64,000 nucleotides of DNA. It comes from an uncultured Pelagibacteraceae bacterium. GTDB taxonomy: Bacteria; Pseudomonadota; Alphaproteobacteria; Pelagibacterales; Pelagibacteraceae. The notes below the pieces were generated by a model. The model was not told where the DNA came from, searched no databases, and saw only the letters and a list, made by a program, of their open reading frames with translations. How positions within the stretch are numbered: position 1 is the stretch's first letter; each line of letters begins with the position of its first letter. A program made the position numbers and the translations under genes. This document shows, piece after piece, positions 7,848 to 16,520 of the stretch. Location of the stretch: the NCBI GenBank assembly GCA_902619665.1, contig CACNFB010000001.1, forward strand, positions 62,001 through 126,000. Reading direction: 5' to 3'.

Positions 7848-8399
7848 CTATTTTGATTTTGCAAGAGTAATTCCAACTTGGCCCTGATATTTACCTTTTC
7901 TGTCTGAATAAGAAACTTCTGGTTGATCTCCTTTAAAAAATAATATTTGTGCAGCTCCACTGTTGGCATAAAGTTTTATAGAGTTACTTGTATGATTAGA
8001 AAACTCTAAAACTAAATTTCCATGCCATCCCGCCTCTAAAACAGTAGGAGGGGTTCCCAATCCACATCTAGCGTATGTTGATTTTGCAGTTACAAGTCCT
8101 GTAACATTTCTAGGCATTTTAAAATATTCTAAACTACTTGCTAAAGCAAAAGAGTTTGGTGGTATCAATATTGAATCTTCTCCTTTTACTGTAATAAAAT
8201 TATCCTCACTGAAATTTTTTGGATCAGCAGTAGCGCCTTTGATATTTGTGAATATCTTAAATTCAGCACCACACCTTAAATCGTAACCAAAAGAGTTAAG
8301 ACCATGACTTATACCTTTTGATATACTTTCTGGTACAAAAGGGCTGATCATATTTTCCTCTTCTGATAATCTTTTTATTTGTTTATCATTTAGTATCAT
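7848..8399 (-). CDS. dcd: dCTP deaminase
   Basis: Deaminates dCTP to dUTP, supplying dUMP for thymidylate. Motifs: FGYDLRCG near residue 38, SLEYFKMPRNVTGLVTAKSTYARCGL about 90-113 containing the conserved KSTYARCG, and LEAGWHGNLVLEFSNHT with the catalytic glutamate and the TVLEAGWHG active-site loop, then SGAAQILFF. 183 residues fits the monofunctional trimeric enzyme. Its stop abuts murA with no spacer. The 14-nt overlap with the small ORF upstream suggests coupling. Confidence 0.95.
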   Translation of the reverse strand: MILNDKQIKRLSEEENMISPFVPESISKGISHGLNSFGYDLRCGAEFKIFTNIKGATADPKNFSEDNFITVKGEDSILIPPNSFALASSLEYFKMPRNVTGLVTAKSTYARCGLGTPPTVLEAGWHGNLVLEFSNHTSNSIKLYANSGAAQILFFKGDQPEVSYSDRKGKYQGQVGITLAKSK

Positions 8400-8496
8400 T
8401 TTTTTTTTTTGGCTTTTTGAAAATTTTTCTTTTTCTTAAATTTTGACGTAATGCTCTTTCAAGATCGAGCTTTGTGGGCTTCCTTTTACTGTTCAT
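8386..8496 (-). CDS. Small basic protein, 36 residues, unknown function
   Basis: ATG at 8496 to TGA at 8386 reads MNSKRKPTKLDLERALRQNL followed by RKRKIFKKPKKKNDTK. The ALRQNLRKRK stretch resembles a short LRxNLxxRK motif I recall in small alphaproteobacterial ORFs, but this is memory, not a search. It starts 5 nt after the stop of the preceding 64-residue ORF and runs 14 nt into dcd. The codons spanning a 12-A run make it sensitive to frameshift. Strongly basic; possibly nucleic-acid or ribosome associated. Confidence 0.45.
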   Translation of the reverse strand: MNSKRKPTKLDLERALRQNLRKRKIFKKPKKKNDTK

Positions 8497-8501
8497 TTTA
8501 A

Positions 8502-8696
8502 TTATTTTTTTTCAGGATTTGTTAAGTGCTCTAAAGTAACTACTTGATCTAAAGGAATTGTTTCGTCTTCTTTTTTATTTAAGCCAGACTTAAGTTGTTT
8601 CTTAGCTCTTTTTTCAGCAAGCTTTTTTTCTCTTTTGGCCTGCTTTTCCATCGCTTTAGCACCTCTGGTAGATTTATAATCGTAATGAATTCCCAT
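8502..8696 (-). CDS. Small highly charged protein, 64 residues, unknown function
   Basis: Starts ATG with MGIHYDYKSTRGAKAMEKQA, then a lysine-rich alpha-helical stretch (KREKKLAEKRAKKQLKSG) and an acidic/hydrophobic tail with IPLDQVVTLEHLTNPEKK. No signal peptide or membrane segment. It leads a possible operon with the 36-residue ORF, dcd and murA. The ordered layout (basic helix plus conserved-looking tail) suggests a genuine protein, but I do not recognise the family. Confidence 0.6.
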   Translation of the reverse strand: MGIHYDYKSTRGAKAMEKQAKREKKLAEKRAKKQLKSGLNKKEDETIPLDQVVTLEHLTNPEKK

Positions 8697-8787
8697 AAAT
8701 TTCCTTAACAGATTTATACTTATAATAAAAAAAAAAATTAAGGCAATAATTTGAATAATTTTATTTTTTACACTATTTTAAATGTAT

Positions 8788-8862
8788 GCCCTTGTAGTTT
8801 TAGTGTTAAAACAGGCCCTTGGTAAGGGTCAGTCATGAGTTAGATTCTCATCGAGGGCACCA
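8788..8862 (+). tRNA. tRNA-Thr (GGT) with unusual core
   Basis: Folded by hand: acceptor GCCCTTG/CGAGGGC (one U-G), D-arm GTTT-TAGTGTTA-AAAC, anticodon arm GGCCC-TTGGTAA-GGGTC with anticodon GGT, variable AGTC, T-arm ATGAG-TTAGATT-CTCAT, discriminator A, encoded CCA. G1:C72, C2:G71, G34-G35-U36 agree with known bacterial threonine identity. Departures from consensus: U at 14, U at 19 and A at 56, so the universal G19-C56 pair becomes U19-A56, and the D-stem is nearly all A-U. It ends 6 nt from the stop of the convergent membrane gene. Confidence 0.88.
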
Positions 8863-8868
8863 TAAATT

Positions 8869-9585
8869 TTATTTATATAATTTCCTTTTTAGGAAAATAC
8901 TAATTACGACTATTATTAGAAAGGCTATTAAAGGCAAATATATCTCCTCTGATGCAATAATTTCAAAAAAGGAAGGTGGGGTTGTATTTGCTTTTATTAT
9001 TTTTTCTAGACCACTACCAATTGAAACTATTATAAATAATTGTGGGATCATTCCTATTAATGTTCCAAAAAAATAGTTCATAATTTTTACATTAAAAATT
9101 ACTGGTAAGGTATTATGAATGAAAAAAGGCAAACCTCCAATAAATCTATAAATTAAGAAATATAAAAATTCATTCTTCTTAAATAATTCTTTTAGAAAAA
9201 CCATCTTATTTCCAAGTTTATGTTGAATTAAATCTTTAAAAAAGAAGTTTGCTATCAAGTAAAGAATTAAAGAACCTGCAGATAAGGATATTGCTATTAA
9301 AATTGTTCCAACCCACTTGCCAAATATAAATCCAGACAATAAAGCAACTGGTGAACCAAAACCAAGTAATAAAACCCATATGACAACAAACAAGAAAAAT
9401 AAAGATAACAAAGCGAAATAATTATTATTTTTTATTTTAGAAAAATAATCTATGTTATTTTTGATGAATTCATAGCTCGACAATTCTTGTAAAGAAAAAT
9501 TAGAGAAAAAAAAATACAGGAATGAAGATACCAATATAATATATGAAATTCCTAAATAAATTTTTAATTTTTTAATATTTTTCAT
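8869..9585 (-). CDS. TVP38/TMEM64 family membrane protein (VTT/DedA-like)
   Basis: Integral membrane protein of the VTT superfamily; bacterial relatives are linked to lipid or undecaprenyl-phosphate transport across the membrane, but substrate is unknown here. About five hydrophobic segments. The family signature appears as VALLSGFIFGKWVGTILI followed by FLIYRFIGGLPFFIHNTLP and the re-entrant-loop-like FGTLIGMIPQLF with SIGSGL. The ORF could be extended to a TTG at 9645, but the ATG at 9585 (MKNIKKLKIYLG) places a normal basic N-terminus before the first helix. Divergent from rpmH. Confidence 0.85.
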   Translation of the reverse strand: MKNIKKLKIYLGISYIILVSSFLYFFFSNFSLQELSSYEFIKNNIDYFSKIKNNNYFALLSLFFLFVVIWVLLLGFGSPVALLSGFIFGKWVGTILIAISLSAGSLILYLIANFFFKDLIQHKLGNKMVFLKELFKKNEFLYFLIYRFIGGLPFFIHNTLPVIFNVKIMNYFFGTLIGMIPQLFIIVSIGSGLEKIIKANTTPPSFFEIIASEEIYLPLIAFLIIVVISIFLKRKLYK

Positions 9586-9669
9586 ATATAAAGTATTATA
9601 AAAATTTTCTGTACTTATATATATATATTTTCTATAACTAGCCAAAATTTTATAATTTAAATATTACCT

Positions 9670-9804
9670 ATGAAAAGAACGTATCAACCAAGTAGGCTTG
9701 TTAGAAAAAGACGACATGGCTTTAGATCAAAAATGAGAACCAAAGGTGGTAGAAAATTACTATCAAGGAGAAGAAAAAAAGGTCGAAAAAGATTAACCGT
9801 GTGA
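9670..9804 (+). CDS. rpmH: Large ribosomal subunit protein bL34
   Basis: 44-residue ribosomal protein of the 50S subunit: [18 protein letters not shown], then [20 protein letters not shown], a near-exact family match. Its TGA stop overlaps the ATG of rnpA (TGATG), as in the widely conserved rpmH-rnpA-yidD-yidC cluster. A TATAAT at 9651-9656 is a good -10 candidate that would give a very short leader; I found no convincing -35. Confidence 0.97.
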   Translation: MKRTYQPSRLVRKRRHGFRSKMRTKGGRKLLSRRRKKGRKRLTV

Positions 9805-10145
9805 TGGGTATTAAAGTACTAAGTCTTTCTAAAAATGAAGATTTTAAAAAAATTTTAACTGGTAGAAGAATAAATAATTATTACTCTACGATTTTTTACA
9901 AAAAAATATCGTCTAAACGATATAATATATTAAATATAAGCATAGTTACTAAAAAAAAACTTGGAAAGGCAGTTCAGAGAAATAAAATTAAAAGAAGATT
10001 GAAAAACATTGTCAACAATATTCTAAAATCTGTCAAAATAAATTTGAAATATTCTTACTTAATTATTGCTAAAAAAAATGTTTTAGATAGTAAATACAAT
10101 GATATTAAAGATACAATACTTAAAGATTTTAAAAAAATTTTATGA
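9804..10145 (+). CDS. rnpA: Ribonuclease P protein component
   Basis: Protein cofactor of RNase P, which removes tRNA 5' leaders; relevant here because all three tRNAs sit close to genes. The RNR signature is clear: [18 protein letters not shown], about residues 51-68. The ATG at 9804 overlaps the rpmH stop; a GTG one codon earlier is possible. 113 residues, very basic. Overlaps yidD by 4 nt. Confidence 0.95.
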   Translation: MGIKVLSLSKNEDFKKILTGRRINNYYSTIFYKKISSKRYNILNISIVTKKKLGKAVQRNKIKRRLKNIVNNILKSVKINLKYSYLIIAKKNVLDSKYNDIKDTILKDFKKIL

Positions 10146-10384
10146 TCAAATTTATTAATGTAATATTTATAAAAACCATTAAGCTTTATCAGTATATAAT
10201 TTCTCCTTTGCTAGGAAACAATTGTAGATATTTTCCATCTTGTTCGGAATATTTTATTGATTGTTTAAAAAATTACGGTCCTTTTAAAGGATCTATTAAA
10301 GGATTATTAAGACTAATAACTTGTCATCCAATTAAATTTTTAGGTGGAGGAGAAGGTTACAGACCTTTGAAAAATAAAAAATAA
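10142..10384 (+). CDS. yidD: Membrane protein insertion efficiency factor YidD
   Basis: Small amphipathic membrane-associated protein that assists YidC-dependent insertion. Pattern: [20 protein letters not shown] followed by [20 protein letters not shown], then [20 protein letters not shown]. The conserved cysteines of the CRYFPSCS motif are present. 80 residues. ATG overlaps the rnpA stop and it ends 2 nt before yidC. Confidence 0.96.
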   Translation: MIKFINVIFIKTIKLYQYIISPLLGNNCRYFPSCSEYFIDCLKNYGPFKGSIKGLLRLITCHPIKFLGGGEGYRPLKNKK

Positions 10385-10386
10385 TT

Positions 10387-12063
10387 ATGGATACAAAAAA
10401 TATAATAGCCGCTATATCACTAAGTTTAGCTATAATAGTAATGTGGAGCTTATTTTTTCAACCATCGCCGGAAGAAATAAAAAAAAGAAAAGAAAAAGAA
10501 AAAATTGTTAACAGTAATGATACTCCAAATATAGACTCTGCTGAACAAATAAGTAATCTTTCTAGAGAAGAAGCTTTAAAATTAGATGATAGATTTAATT
10601 TTGAAAACGAGAGTATTAAGGGTTCGATTTCTTTAAAAGGTGCAGCTATAGATGATTTAATTTTTAAAAAATATAAAACTCAGCTTGATTCTGATCAATT
10701 CGTAACTTTATTAAATCCCAAATCAACTTTAAATGGTTATTATATTGAGTCTGGATGGGTATCTAATAATAAAAATATAGATATTCCTAATAATAAAACA
10801 ATTTGGAAAGTTGAAGGTAATTCAAAACTTACTCCAAATAATAACGTAACTCTTGTTTGGAAAAATAAACAGGGATTAACTTTTGAGAAGATTATAAAAA
10901 TCGACAATCAATATTTATTTACCATAGAGCAAATAATAAAAAATAATTCAGACAAAATTTATAGTTTTTATCCATACGCACAAATTATTAGAACTAAAAT
11001 CCCGGAGATTATAGACTTTTTTATTTTACATGAGGGGCCTCTTGGAGTTTTAGATGATCAACTAATTGAAAAAGATTACAAAGACATTTTGGACAAGAAA
11101 TATTCAAAAAATGCTGATGATGGATTTTTAGGAATAACTGATAAATATTGGTTAACAAGTATAATTCCACCAAAAAATAAAAAATTTAGAGCTGATTTTG
11201 AATATAATGAAAAATTTAAGGTAAATTACATAGAAACAAACTCCTATGATTCCAAACCAAATGCTCAAATTAGTAACCTTGTTAATGTGGTTGTTGCGGC
11301 AAAAGAGGTAAATGTTATTGATGGTTACAATGAAAGTTTAGGTCTTAAAAAGTTTGATCTTGTAATTGACTGGGGTTGGTTTTATTGGATAGTAAAACCT
11401 CTATTTTTTTTAAATGATTATTTCTTTAAACTCGCAGGCAATTACGGAATTGCAATAATACTAATAACTGTCTGTTTAAGATTAGCATTTTTTCCATTAA
11501 ATAATTATGCTTTTAAATCAATGAGTCGTATGAAGTTAGTTCAACCCGAAATGGCTCGTCTAAAAGAAATTCACAAAGACGATAAAATGAAATTACAACA
11601 GGCAATGATGCAACTATATAAGAAAGAGGGCATTAACCCAGTATCAGGCTGTTTGCCAATTTTGATCTCTATACCCTTCTTCTTTGCAATTTACAAAATG
11701 CTATTTGTAACAATTGAAATGAGACATCAGCCATTTTTTGGATGGATAAAAGATTTGTCTGAAAAGGACCCAACTTCAATTTTTAATTTATTTGGTTTAA
11801 TACCATGGGATCCACCATCTTTCATGATTATTGGGGCTCTTCCCGTAATGATGGGTTTCACAATGTGGCTGCAACAGAAACTAAATCCAGCCCCTCAGGA
11901 CGAAATACAAAAAAAAATTTTTATGTTCTTTCCATTATTTTTAACAATAATTTTAGCTCCTTTTCCATCAGGACTTGTGCTGTATTGGACCGCAAACAAT
12001 ATTCTTACTATGGCCCAACAGTATGTAATTATGAAAAGAACTACTGTTAAAACCGCCTCTTAA
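10387..12063 (+). CDS. yidC: Membrane protein insertase YidC
   Basis: Inner-membrane insertase working alone or with SecYEG. N-terminal anchor (residues 5-25), then a large periplasmic beta-domain (about 60-330), then the conserved five-helix core: WFYWIVKPLFFLNDYFFKLAGNYG, SMSRMKLVQPEMARLKEIHK on the cytoplasmic hairpin, NPVSGCLPILISIPFFFAIYKML, and the C-terminal helices with SGLVLYWTANNILTMAQQY. 558 residues fits a Gram-negative YidC. In many alphaproteobacteria engB follows; here argB begins on the next base. Confidence 0.97.
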   Translation: MDTKNIIAAISLSLAIIVMWSLFFQPSPEEIKKRKEKEKIVNSNDTPNIDSAEQISNLSREEALKLDDRFNFENESIKGSISLKGAAIDDLIFKKYKTQLDSDQFVTLLNPKSTLNGYYIESGWVSNNKNIDIPNNKTIWKVEGNSKLTPNNNVTLVWKNKQGLTFEKIIKIDNQYLFTIEQIIKNNSDKIYSFYPYAQIIRTKIPEIIDFFILHEGPLGVLDDQLIEKDYKDILDKKYSKNADDGFLGITDKYWLTSIIPPKNKKFRADFEYNEKFKVNYIETNSYDSKPNAQISNLVNVVVAAKEVNVIDGYNESLGLKKFDLVIDWGWFYWIVKPLFFLNDYFFKLAGNYGIAIILITVCLRLAFFPLNNYAFKSMSRMKLVQPEMARLKEIHKDDKMKLQQAMMQLYKKEGINPVSGCLPILISIPFFFAIYKMLFVTIEMRHQPFFGWIKDLSEKDPTSIFNLFGLIPWDPPSFMIIGALPVMMGFTMWLQQKLNPAPQDEIQKKIFMFFPLFLTIILAPFPSGLVLYWTANNILTMAQQYVIMKRTTVKTAS

Positions 12064-12912
12064 ATGGAACTAGAAAAAATTTTACCTAAAGATGGTCCTC
12101 CTATTGAGGAAGTTCACAAATATGTTCAGAAATATAAAAATGAATTAATAGTAATAAAATACGGCGGTAACGTATTCATTGATAGAGAAATTTTTAACAA
12201 TTTTATATCTGATTTAAAAATATTAAACGAGTTAGGACTTTCTGTCATTGTAGTACACGGTGGAGGTCCTAGAATAAAAAGAGAATTAGATAAATCAAAC
12301 ATCAAATCAAAGTTTATAAGAGGTTTAAGGGTAACAGACAAAAAAATCATAAATATTGTAGAAAATGTTCTTATAGATTTTAATAATGATATTGTTAATT
12401 CATTAGAAGAAAAAGGAACAAAAGGAGTTTCAATTAATACAAAAAATAATAATGTTATTCATGTTGATCCCGAGTCAAGTGAATTAGGTTTTGTAGGTGT
12501 GCCTAAAAAAATTGAGTCTCATGTTATTAATAAAATATTAAATGAAAATTTTATTCCTGTAATTTCTCCTTTAGGATTAGGAAAAGATCTACAAACTTAT
12601 AATATAAACGGTGACACTGCTGCAGGAGCGATAGCTAAATCGCTCAAATCAAGAAGATTGCTTTTAATGACTAATGTAGAAGGAGTTTTAGACAAAAATA
12701 AAAAGCTAATACAAGAAGTTTCCTCTTCCAAAATTTTAGAGATGATAAAAGATGAAACAATAACTGAGGGAATGATACCAAAAATAAATACATGTTTAGA
12801 CGCTATTAATAATGGAGTAACTGCTGTTGCAATAATTGATGGTAGAAAAAAACATTCAATATTATTTGAAATTTTTTCAGATAAAGGATCGGGAACTTTA
12901 ATAAGAAAATGA
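12064..12912 (+). CDS. argB: Acetylglutamate kinase
   Basis: Second step of arginine synthesis: phosphorylates N-acetylglutamate. Amino-acid kinase motifs: VIKYGGNVFID (residues 31-41), VVHGGGPRIKREL, INGDTAAGAIAKSL with MTNVEGVLDKN, and ITEGMIPKINTCLDAI. 282 residues is normal. The ATG follows the yidC stop directly and its end overlaps the HAD gene by 4 nt, so it is read with the yidC message. An N-terminal extension with KYVQKYKNE suggests the arginine-sensitive hexameric type; this is inference. Confidence 0.96.
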   Translation: MELEKILPKDGPPIEEVHKYVQKYKNELIVIKYGGNVFIDREIFNNFISDLKILNELGLSVIVVHGGGPRIKRELDKSNIKSKFIRGLRVTDKKIINIVENVLIDFNNDIVNSLEEKGTKGVSINTKNNNVIHVDPESSELGFVGVPKKIESHVINKILNENFIPVISPLGLGKDLQTYNINGDTAAGAIAKSLKSRRLLLMTNVEGVLDKNKKLIQEVSSSKILEMIKDETITEGMIPKINTCLDAINNGVTAVAIIDGRKKHSILFEIFSDKGSGTLIRK

Positions 12913-13601
12913 AAGATTTAAAAAAAATGAAATATCTATTGTTAGATCTTGATGGAGTATGTTACGGAAAACATAACAATTATTCATTAGAAAAAGTATT
13001 TGGTCAAGTATCAAATCGTATGACACAATTTATTTCTGAAAGACTTAAAATAAATAGAGATGAAGCTAAAAAATTACAAACTGATTATTTTTATAAGTAT
13101 AATACCAGTTTAAATGGGCTAATGATACATCATGATATACCACCTCAAGAGTTTTTAAAATATGTACACACAATCGATCTCTCTTTTATGAAAGAAGATA
13201 AAATTATGAGAGATGAATTGATTAATTTAGATATGGAGAAGTTCATTTTCACTAACGGGAGTGCTGAACACGCTGAAAACATATTATCACACCTTGGATT
13301 ATACGATCTTTTTGGAAGGGATAAGGTATTCGATATTCAAGATGCTGGGTATGTCCCAAAACCTGAGGCAAAAACTTTTGATCTAATGCTCAATAAATTT
13401 AAGATAAATCCAAAAGAAACGATCTATATTGAAGATATTGCAAAGAATTTGGGTATTGGTCATGAAAGAGGATGCTATACGGTTTGGCTGATTAATGATG
13501 AGCATTTTGGCAAGATAGACTCTAATAAAGATTATATTTCTCATAAAATAGAAAATCTGTCTTTATTTCTTAAAGAAATAAGGCTATTAAAAAACAGGTA
13601 A
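12909..13601 (+). CDS. HAD-family hydrolase, pyrimidine 5'-nucleotidase type
   Basis: Haloacid-dehalogenase phosphatase of the Pyr-5'-nucleotidase/SDT1-like group common next to argB in alphaproteobacteria. HAD motifs: I, LLLDLDGVCYG (nucleophile and acid Asp); II, FIFTNGSAEH; III, VPKPEAKTFDLML; IV, IYIEDIAKNLG. The cap region (residues 30-95) is helical and contains LNGLMIHHDIPPQEFL, characteristic of this subgroup. Starts within the argB stop (ATGA). Probably a nucleotide or small-phosphate phosphatase; substrate is not evident. Confidence 0.85.
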   Translation: MKDLKKMKYLLLDLDGVCYGKHNNYSLEKVFGQVSNRMTQFISERLKINRDEAKKLQTDYFYKYNTSLNGLMIHHDIPPQEFLKYVHTIDLSFMKEDKIMRDELINLDMEKFIFTNGSAEHAENILSHLGLYDLFGRDKVFDIQDAGYVPKPEAKTFDLMLNKFKINPKETIYIEDIAKNLGIGHERGCYTVWLINDEHFGKIDSNKDYISHKIENLSLFLKEIRLLKNR

Positions 13602-13604
13602 ACT

Positions 13605-14432
13605 ATGTCTTTAGAAAAAATTATCAACGATGCTTGGGAAATTAAGGATCAAATTAGCCCTAGCTCAGATCAAAAGCTTAAAGATGCGATTAATCAGATA
13701 ATTGCAGACTTGGATAGTGGAAAAGTTAGAGCCGCTGAAAAAGTAAATGGTCAATGGATTGCTCACCAACACATTAAGAAAGCAATAATGCTTAGTTTTA
13801 GGATATATCCAATGGAAAATTTGAATGGCCCTTATAGTAGTTGGTATGACAAAGCACATTTGTTAAAAGGTAAAACTGCTGGTTGGTCTAAAGAAGATCA
13901 TGAAAAAGCTGGTTTTAGGATGGTTCCTAACTCCCCGGTTAGAAAAGGATCTTTCGTTGGGAAAAATGCTGTATTAATGCCTTGCTATGTAAACATAGGT
14001 GCATACATTGATGAGGGTACGATGATTGACACCTTCGCAAGAGCTGGCAGTTGTTGTCAAATTGGAAAAAATTGTCATATATCCGCAGGGTCTGGTGTCG
14101 GAGGTGTTTTGGAACCGGCTCAAGCATTGCCTACAATTATTGAGGATAATGTTTTTTTAGGTGCAATGTCCGAAGTTGTTGAAGGAGTGATCGTCGGTGA
14201 AGGATCAGTTTTGAGTATGGGGATGTACATTGGTCAATCAACTAAAATTGTAGATCGGAAGTCAGGAAAAATATCTTATGGTAAAATACCTCCTTACTCA
14301 GTTGTTGTGCCAGGAACCTTGCCAGATAAAAATAATTCATCAGCAGCATCACTATACTGCGCAGTAATAATTAAACAAGTTGATGAAAAAACAAGATCTA
14401 AAACTTCGGTAAACGATCTTTTAAGAGAATAG
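13605..14432 (+). CDS. dapD: Tetrahydrodipicolinate N-succinyltransferase
   Basis: Succinylase branch of lysine/diaminopimelate synthesis: succinyl-CoA plus tetrahydrodipicolinate. The middle is a left-handed beta-helix of hexapeptide repeats (MPCYVNIGAYIDEGTMIDTF, VGSCCQIGK-like turns, GAMSEVVEGVIVGEGSVLSMG). N-terminal helical domain contains FRIYPMENLNGPYSSWYDK region residues that bind substrate. 275 residues is normal. Followed after 2 nt by dapE, giving consecutive steps. Confidence 0.97.
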   Translation: MSLEKIINDAWEIKDQISPSSDQKLKDAINQIIADLDSGKVRAAEKVNGQWIAHQHIKKAIMLSFRIYPMENLNGPYSSWYDKAHLLKGKTAGWSKEDHEKAGFRMVPNSPVRKGSFVGKNAVLMPCYVNIGAYIDEGTMIDTFARAGSCCQIGKNCHISAGSGVGGVLEPAQALPTIIEDNVFLGAMSEVVEGVIVGEGSVLSMGMYIGQSTKIVDRKSGKISYGKIPPYSVVVPGTLPDKNNSSAASLYCAVIIKQVDEKTRSKTSVNDLLRE

Positions 14433-14434
14433 AA

Positions 14435-15592
14435 ATGCAAATAATAAATGAGCTTGAGTTAGCTAAAGAGCTAATAAGATTTCCATCTATTACACCTATA
14501 GACGCTGGGGTGATGTGTTTTTTGGAAAAAAAATTAAAAAAATTAGGTTTTAGAACTAAAGTAATTACCTTTAAAGATAAAAAACATAAACCAGTGAAAA
14601 ATTTGTATGCAAGATTGGGAAATAAAGGTCCAAATTTTTGCTATGCTGGACATTTGGATGTTGTGCCTCCAGGTAATTTAAGTGACTGGACTGTAAATCC
14701 ATTTAAACCAAAAGTTAAAAATGGTCATTTAATTGGTAGGGGTGCTAATGATATGAAAAGTTCAATAGCAGCTTTTGTATCTGCTGTAAGTATTTATTTA
14801 ACAAAAAATAAAAATTTCAAAGGTTCAATAAGCTTTTTGATTACGGGGGATGAAGAAGGTGATGCAGTTAATGGGACAAAAAAGCTTGTAGATTATTTAA
14901 AAAAGAAAAAAGAAAAAATAAATTTTTGTTTAGTTGGAGAGCCAACCAATCCTAATAAATTGGGTGAAATGGTTAAAATTGGTAGAAGGGGCAGTTTAAC
15001 TGGAAAGTTAGTTGTTTATGGTGTTCAAGGGCATGTTGCATACCCACACCGAGCCAATAATCCTTCTACTACTATAATAGAAATTTTAAAAAAATTAAAA
15101 GATATAAAATTTGATAGTGGTACTAATAATTTTCAGCCAACTAACTTAGAAGTTACAAGCATAAATATAAATAACAATATAGATAATATTATTCCAGGTT
15201 CTGCGGAAGCTAATTTTAATATAAGATTTAATAACAAACATACATCAAAATCTTTAAAGAAAAAACTAAATACTATTTTTTTAAATATATGTGGAAAGAA
15301 AAAATCTAGATATGAAATTGAATATAAAGTTTCTGGAGAGGCATTTTTATGTGAACCAACTAGTTTTGTTCATAAAATTCAAAATATTATTAAAAAGAAT
15401 ACAAAAATTAAACCTAAACTATCAACATCTGGTGGCACATCTGATGCAAGATTTATAAGAAAGATATCACCTTGTCTTGAGTTTGGTTTAGTAGGCAAAA
15501 CTATGCATAAAATAGATGAGGCAGTATCCTTAAAAGATTTAAAAAATTTAACTAAAATTTATACAGAAATATTACAAGAATACTTTAAGTGA
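14435..15592 (+). CDS. dapE: Succinyl-diaminopimelate desuccinylase
   Basis: Zn-dependent M20 peptidase-family enzyme that removes succinate to give LL-DAP for lysine and peptidoglycan. Metal ligands visible in YAGHLDVVPPG, GRGANDMKSSIAAF, ITGDEEGDAVNG (catalytic EE), VGEPTN and the C-terminal FGLVGKTMHKIDEAV. A dimerisation domain sits between about 180 and 290 (GRRGSLTGKLVVYGVQGHVA). 385 residues is normal. Its stop overlaps the GTG start of the next gene. Confidence 0.97.
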   Translation: MQIINELELAKELIRFPSITPIDAGVMCFLEKKLKKLGFRTKVITFKDKKHKPVKNLYARLGNKGPNFCYAGHLDVVPPGNLSDWTVNPFKPKVKNGHLIGRGANDMKSSIAAFVSAVSIYLTKNKNFKGSISFLITGDEEGDAVNGTKKLVDYLKKKKEKINFCLVGEPTNPNKLGEMVKIGRRGSLTGKLVVYGVQGHVAYPHRANNPSTTIIEILKKLKDIKFDSGTNNFQPTNLEVTSININNNIDNIIPGSAEANFNIRFNNKHTSKSLKKKLNTIFLNICGKKKSRYEIEYKVSGEAFLCEPTSFVHKIQNIIKKNTKIKPKLSTSGGTSDARFIRKISPCLEFGLVGKTMHKIDEAVSLKDLKNLTKIYTEILQEYFK

Positions 15593-16512
15593 GTACTGCA
15601 ATAGTAACTTCCGATACATCAGAAAATCACATTACTGGAGATGGTCATCCAGAACAACCAAAAAGAGTTTTGGCAGTTGTAAAGAAATTAAAAAAGAGGA
15701 AAAATCTATTATGGATTAAGTCAGAAAAATTTGACCGAAAAATATTAAAAAAAGTTCATGGATCTGATTATGTAGATGGTATTGAAAAATCGTTTCCATC
15801 TAGTGGTTTGAAATTTTTAGACGGAGATACTATCATATCACCTGGAAGTAAGAGGGCAACGTATGACGCTGTCGGTTCTATAATTAAAGCAATAGATGGC
15901 GTGGAGGCAAAAAAATTTAATAATGTATTTTGTGCTGTAAGACCTCCTGGGCATCATTGTGAAAAAAATAAAGCTATGGGTTTTTGTATTTTTAATAATG
16001 CAGCAGTAGGAGCTCAATACTTAATAGAAAAATATAATTATAATAAAATAGCTATAATAGATTTTGATGTTCATCACGGAAATGGCACTCAAGACATTTT
16101 TTATGATAATAAAAAAGTTTTGTATATTTCAACTCATCAATATCCTTTTTACCCTGGTACTGGATCTGAAAATGAGAAAGGTAAGTTTAATAATATTTTC
16201 AATATACCTTTGCCTGCGGGAACTTCCTCTGAAAATTATTTTGACGCATATAATCATGTCTTAAAAAAGTTAGATGAATTTAAAGCTGAATTTTTAATTT
16301 TTTCAGCAGGTTTTGATGCGCATCAGGATGACCCTCTTGCACAATTTAAACTAAAATCGAAAGATTTTTATGAAATTACAAGAAGAACACTTCTTGCAAC
16401 AAATAAATATAATAATAAAAAAGTAGTTTCAATCTTAGAAGGTGGGTATGATTTAAATGCTCTATCAGAAAGTGCTGATGAGCATGTTAAAGCATTACAG
16501 CAAAATAAATAA
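15589..16512 (+). CDS. Histone-deacetylase-family (AcuC/acetylpolyamine amidohydrolase-like) hydrolase
   Basis: Zn-dependent deacetylase fold. Conserved residues: AVRPPGHHCE (the paired histidines), FNNAAVGAQYL, IIDFDVHHGNGTQDIFY (Zn-binding Asp and His), and SAGFDAHQDDPLAQF (second Zn-binding Asp), ending VVSILEGGYDLNAL. Start is GTG within the dapE stop (GTGA). Bacterial relatives deacetylate small acetylated amines or acetyl-lysine; SAR11-type genomes carry one or two. With a polyamine operon 24 kb away, acetylpolyamine is one candidate substrate, which is inference. Confidence 0.88.
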   Translation: MSTAIVTSDTSENHITGDGHPEQPKRVLAVVKKLKKRKNLLWIKSEKFDRKILKKVHGSDYVDGIEKSFPSSGLKFLDGDTIISPGSKRATYDAVGSIIKAIDGVEAKKFNNVFCAVRPPGHHCEKNKAMGFCIFNNAAVGAQYLIEKYNYNKIAIIDFDVHHGNGTQDIFYDNKKVLYISTHQYPFYPGTGSENEKGKFNNIFNIPLPAGTSSENYFDAYNHVLKKLDEFKAEFLIFSAGFDAHQDDPLAQFKLKSKDFYEITRRTLLATNKYNNKKVVSILEGGYDLNALSESADEHVKALQQNK

Positions 16513-16520
16513 AATTTCAT

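Noticed and set aside
8819-9076. Plus-strand ORF of 85 codons
   Set aside because: Begins inside tRNA-Thr and is antisense to the well-supported TVP38/TMEM64 gene; composition is not protein-like.
9586-9645. TTG start giving 20 more residues to the TVP38-like protein
   Set aside because: The ATG at 9585 gives a normal membrane-protein N-terminus; the extension is tyrosine/serine-rich and unconvincing.
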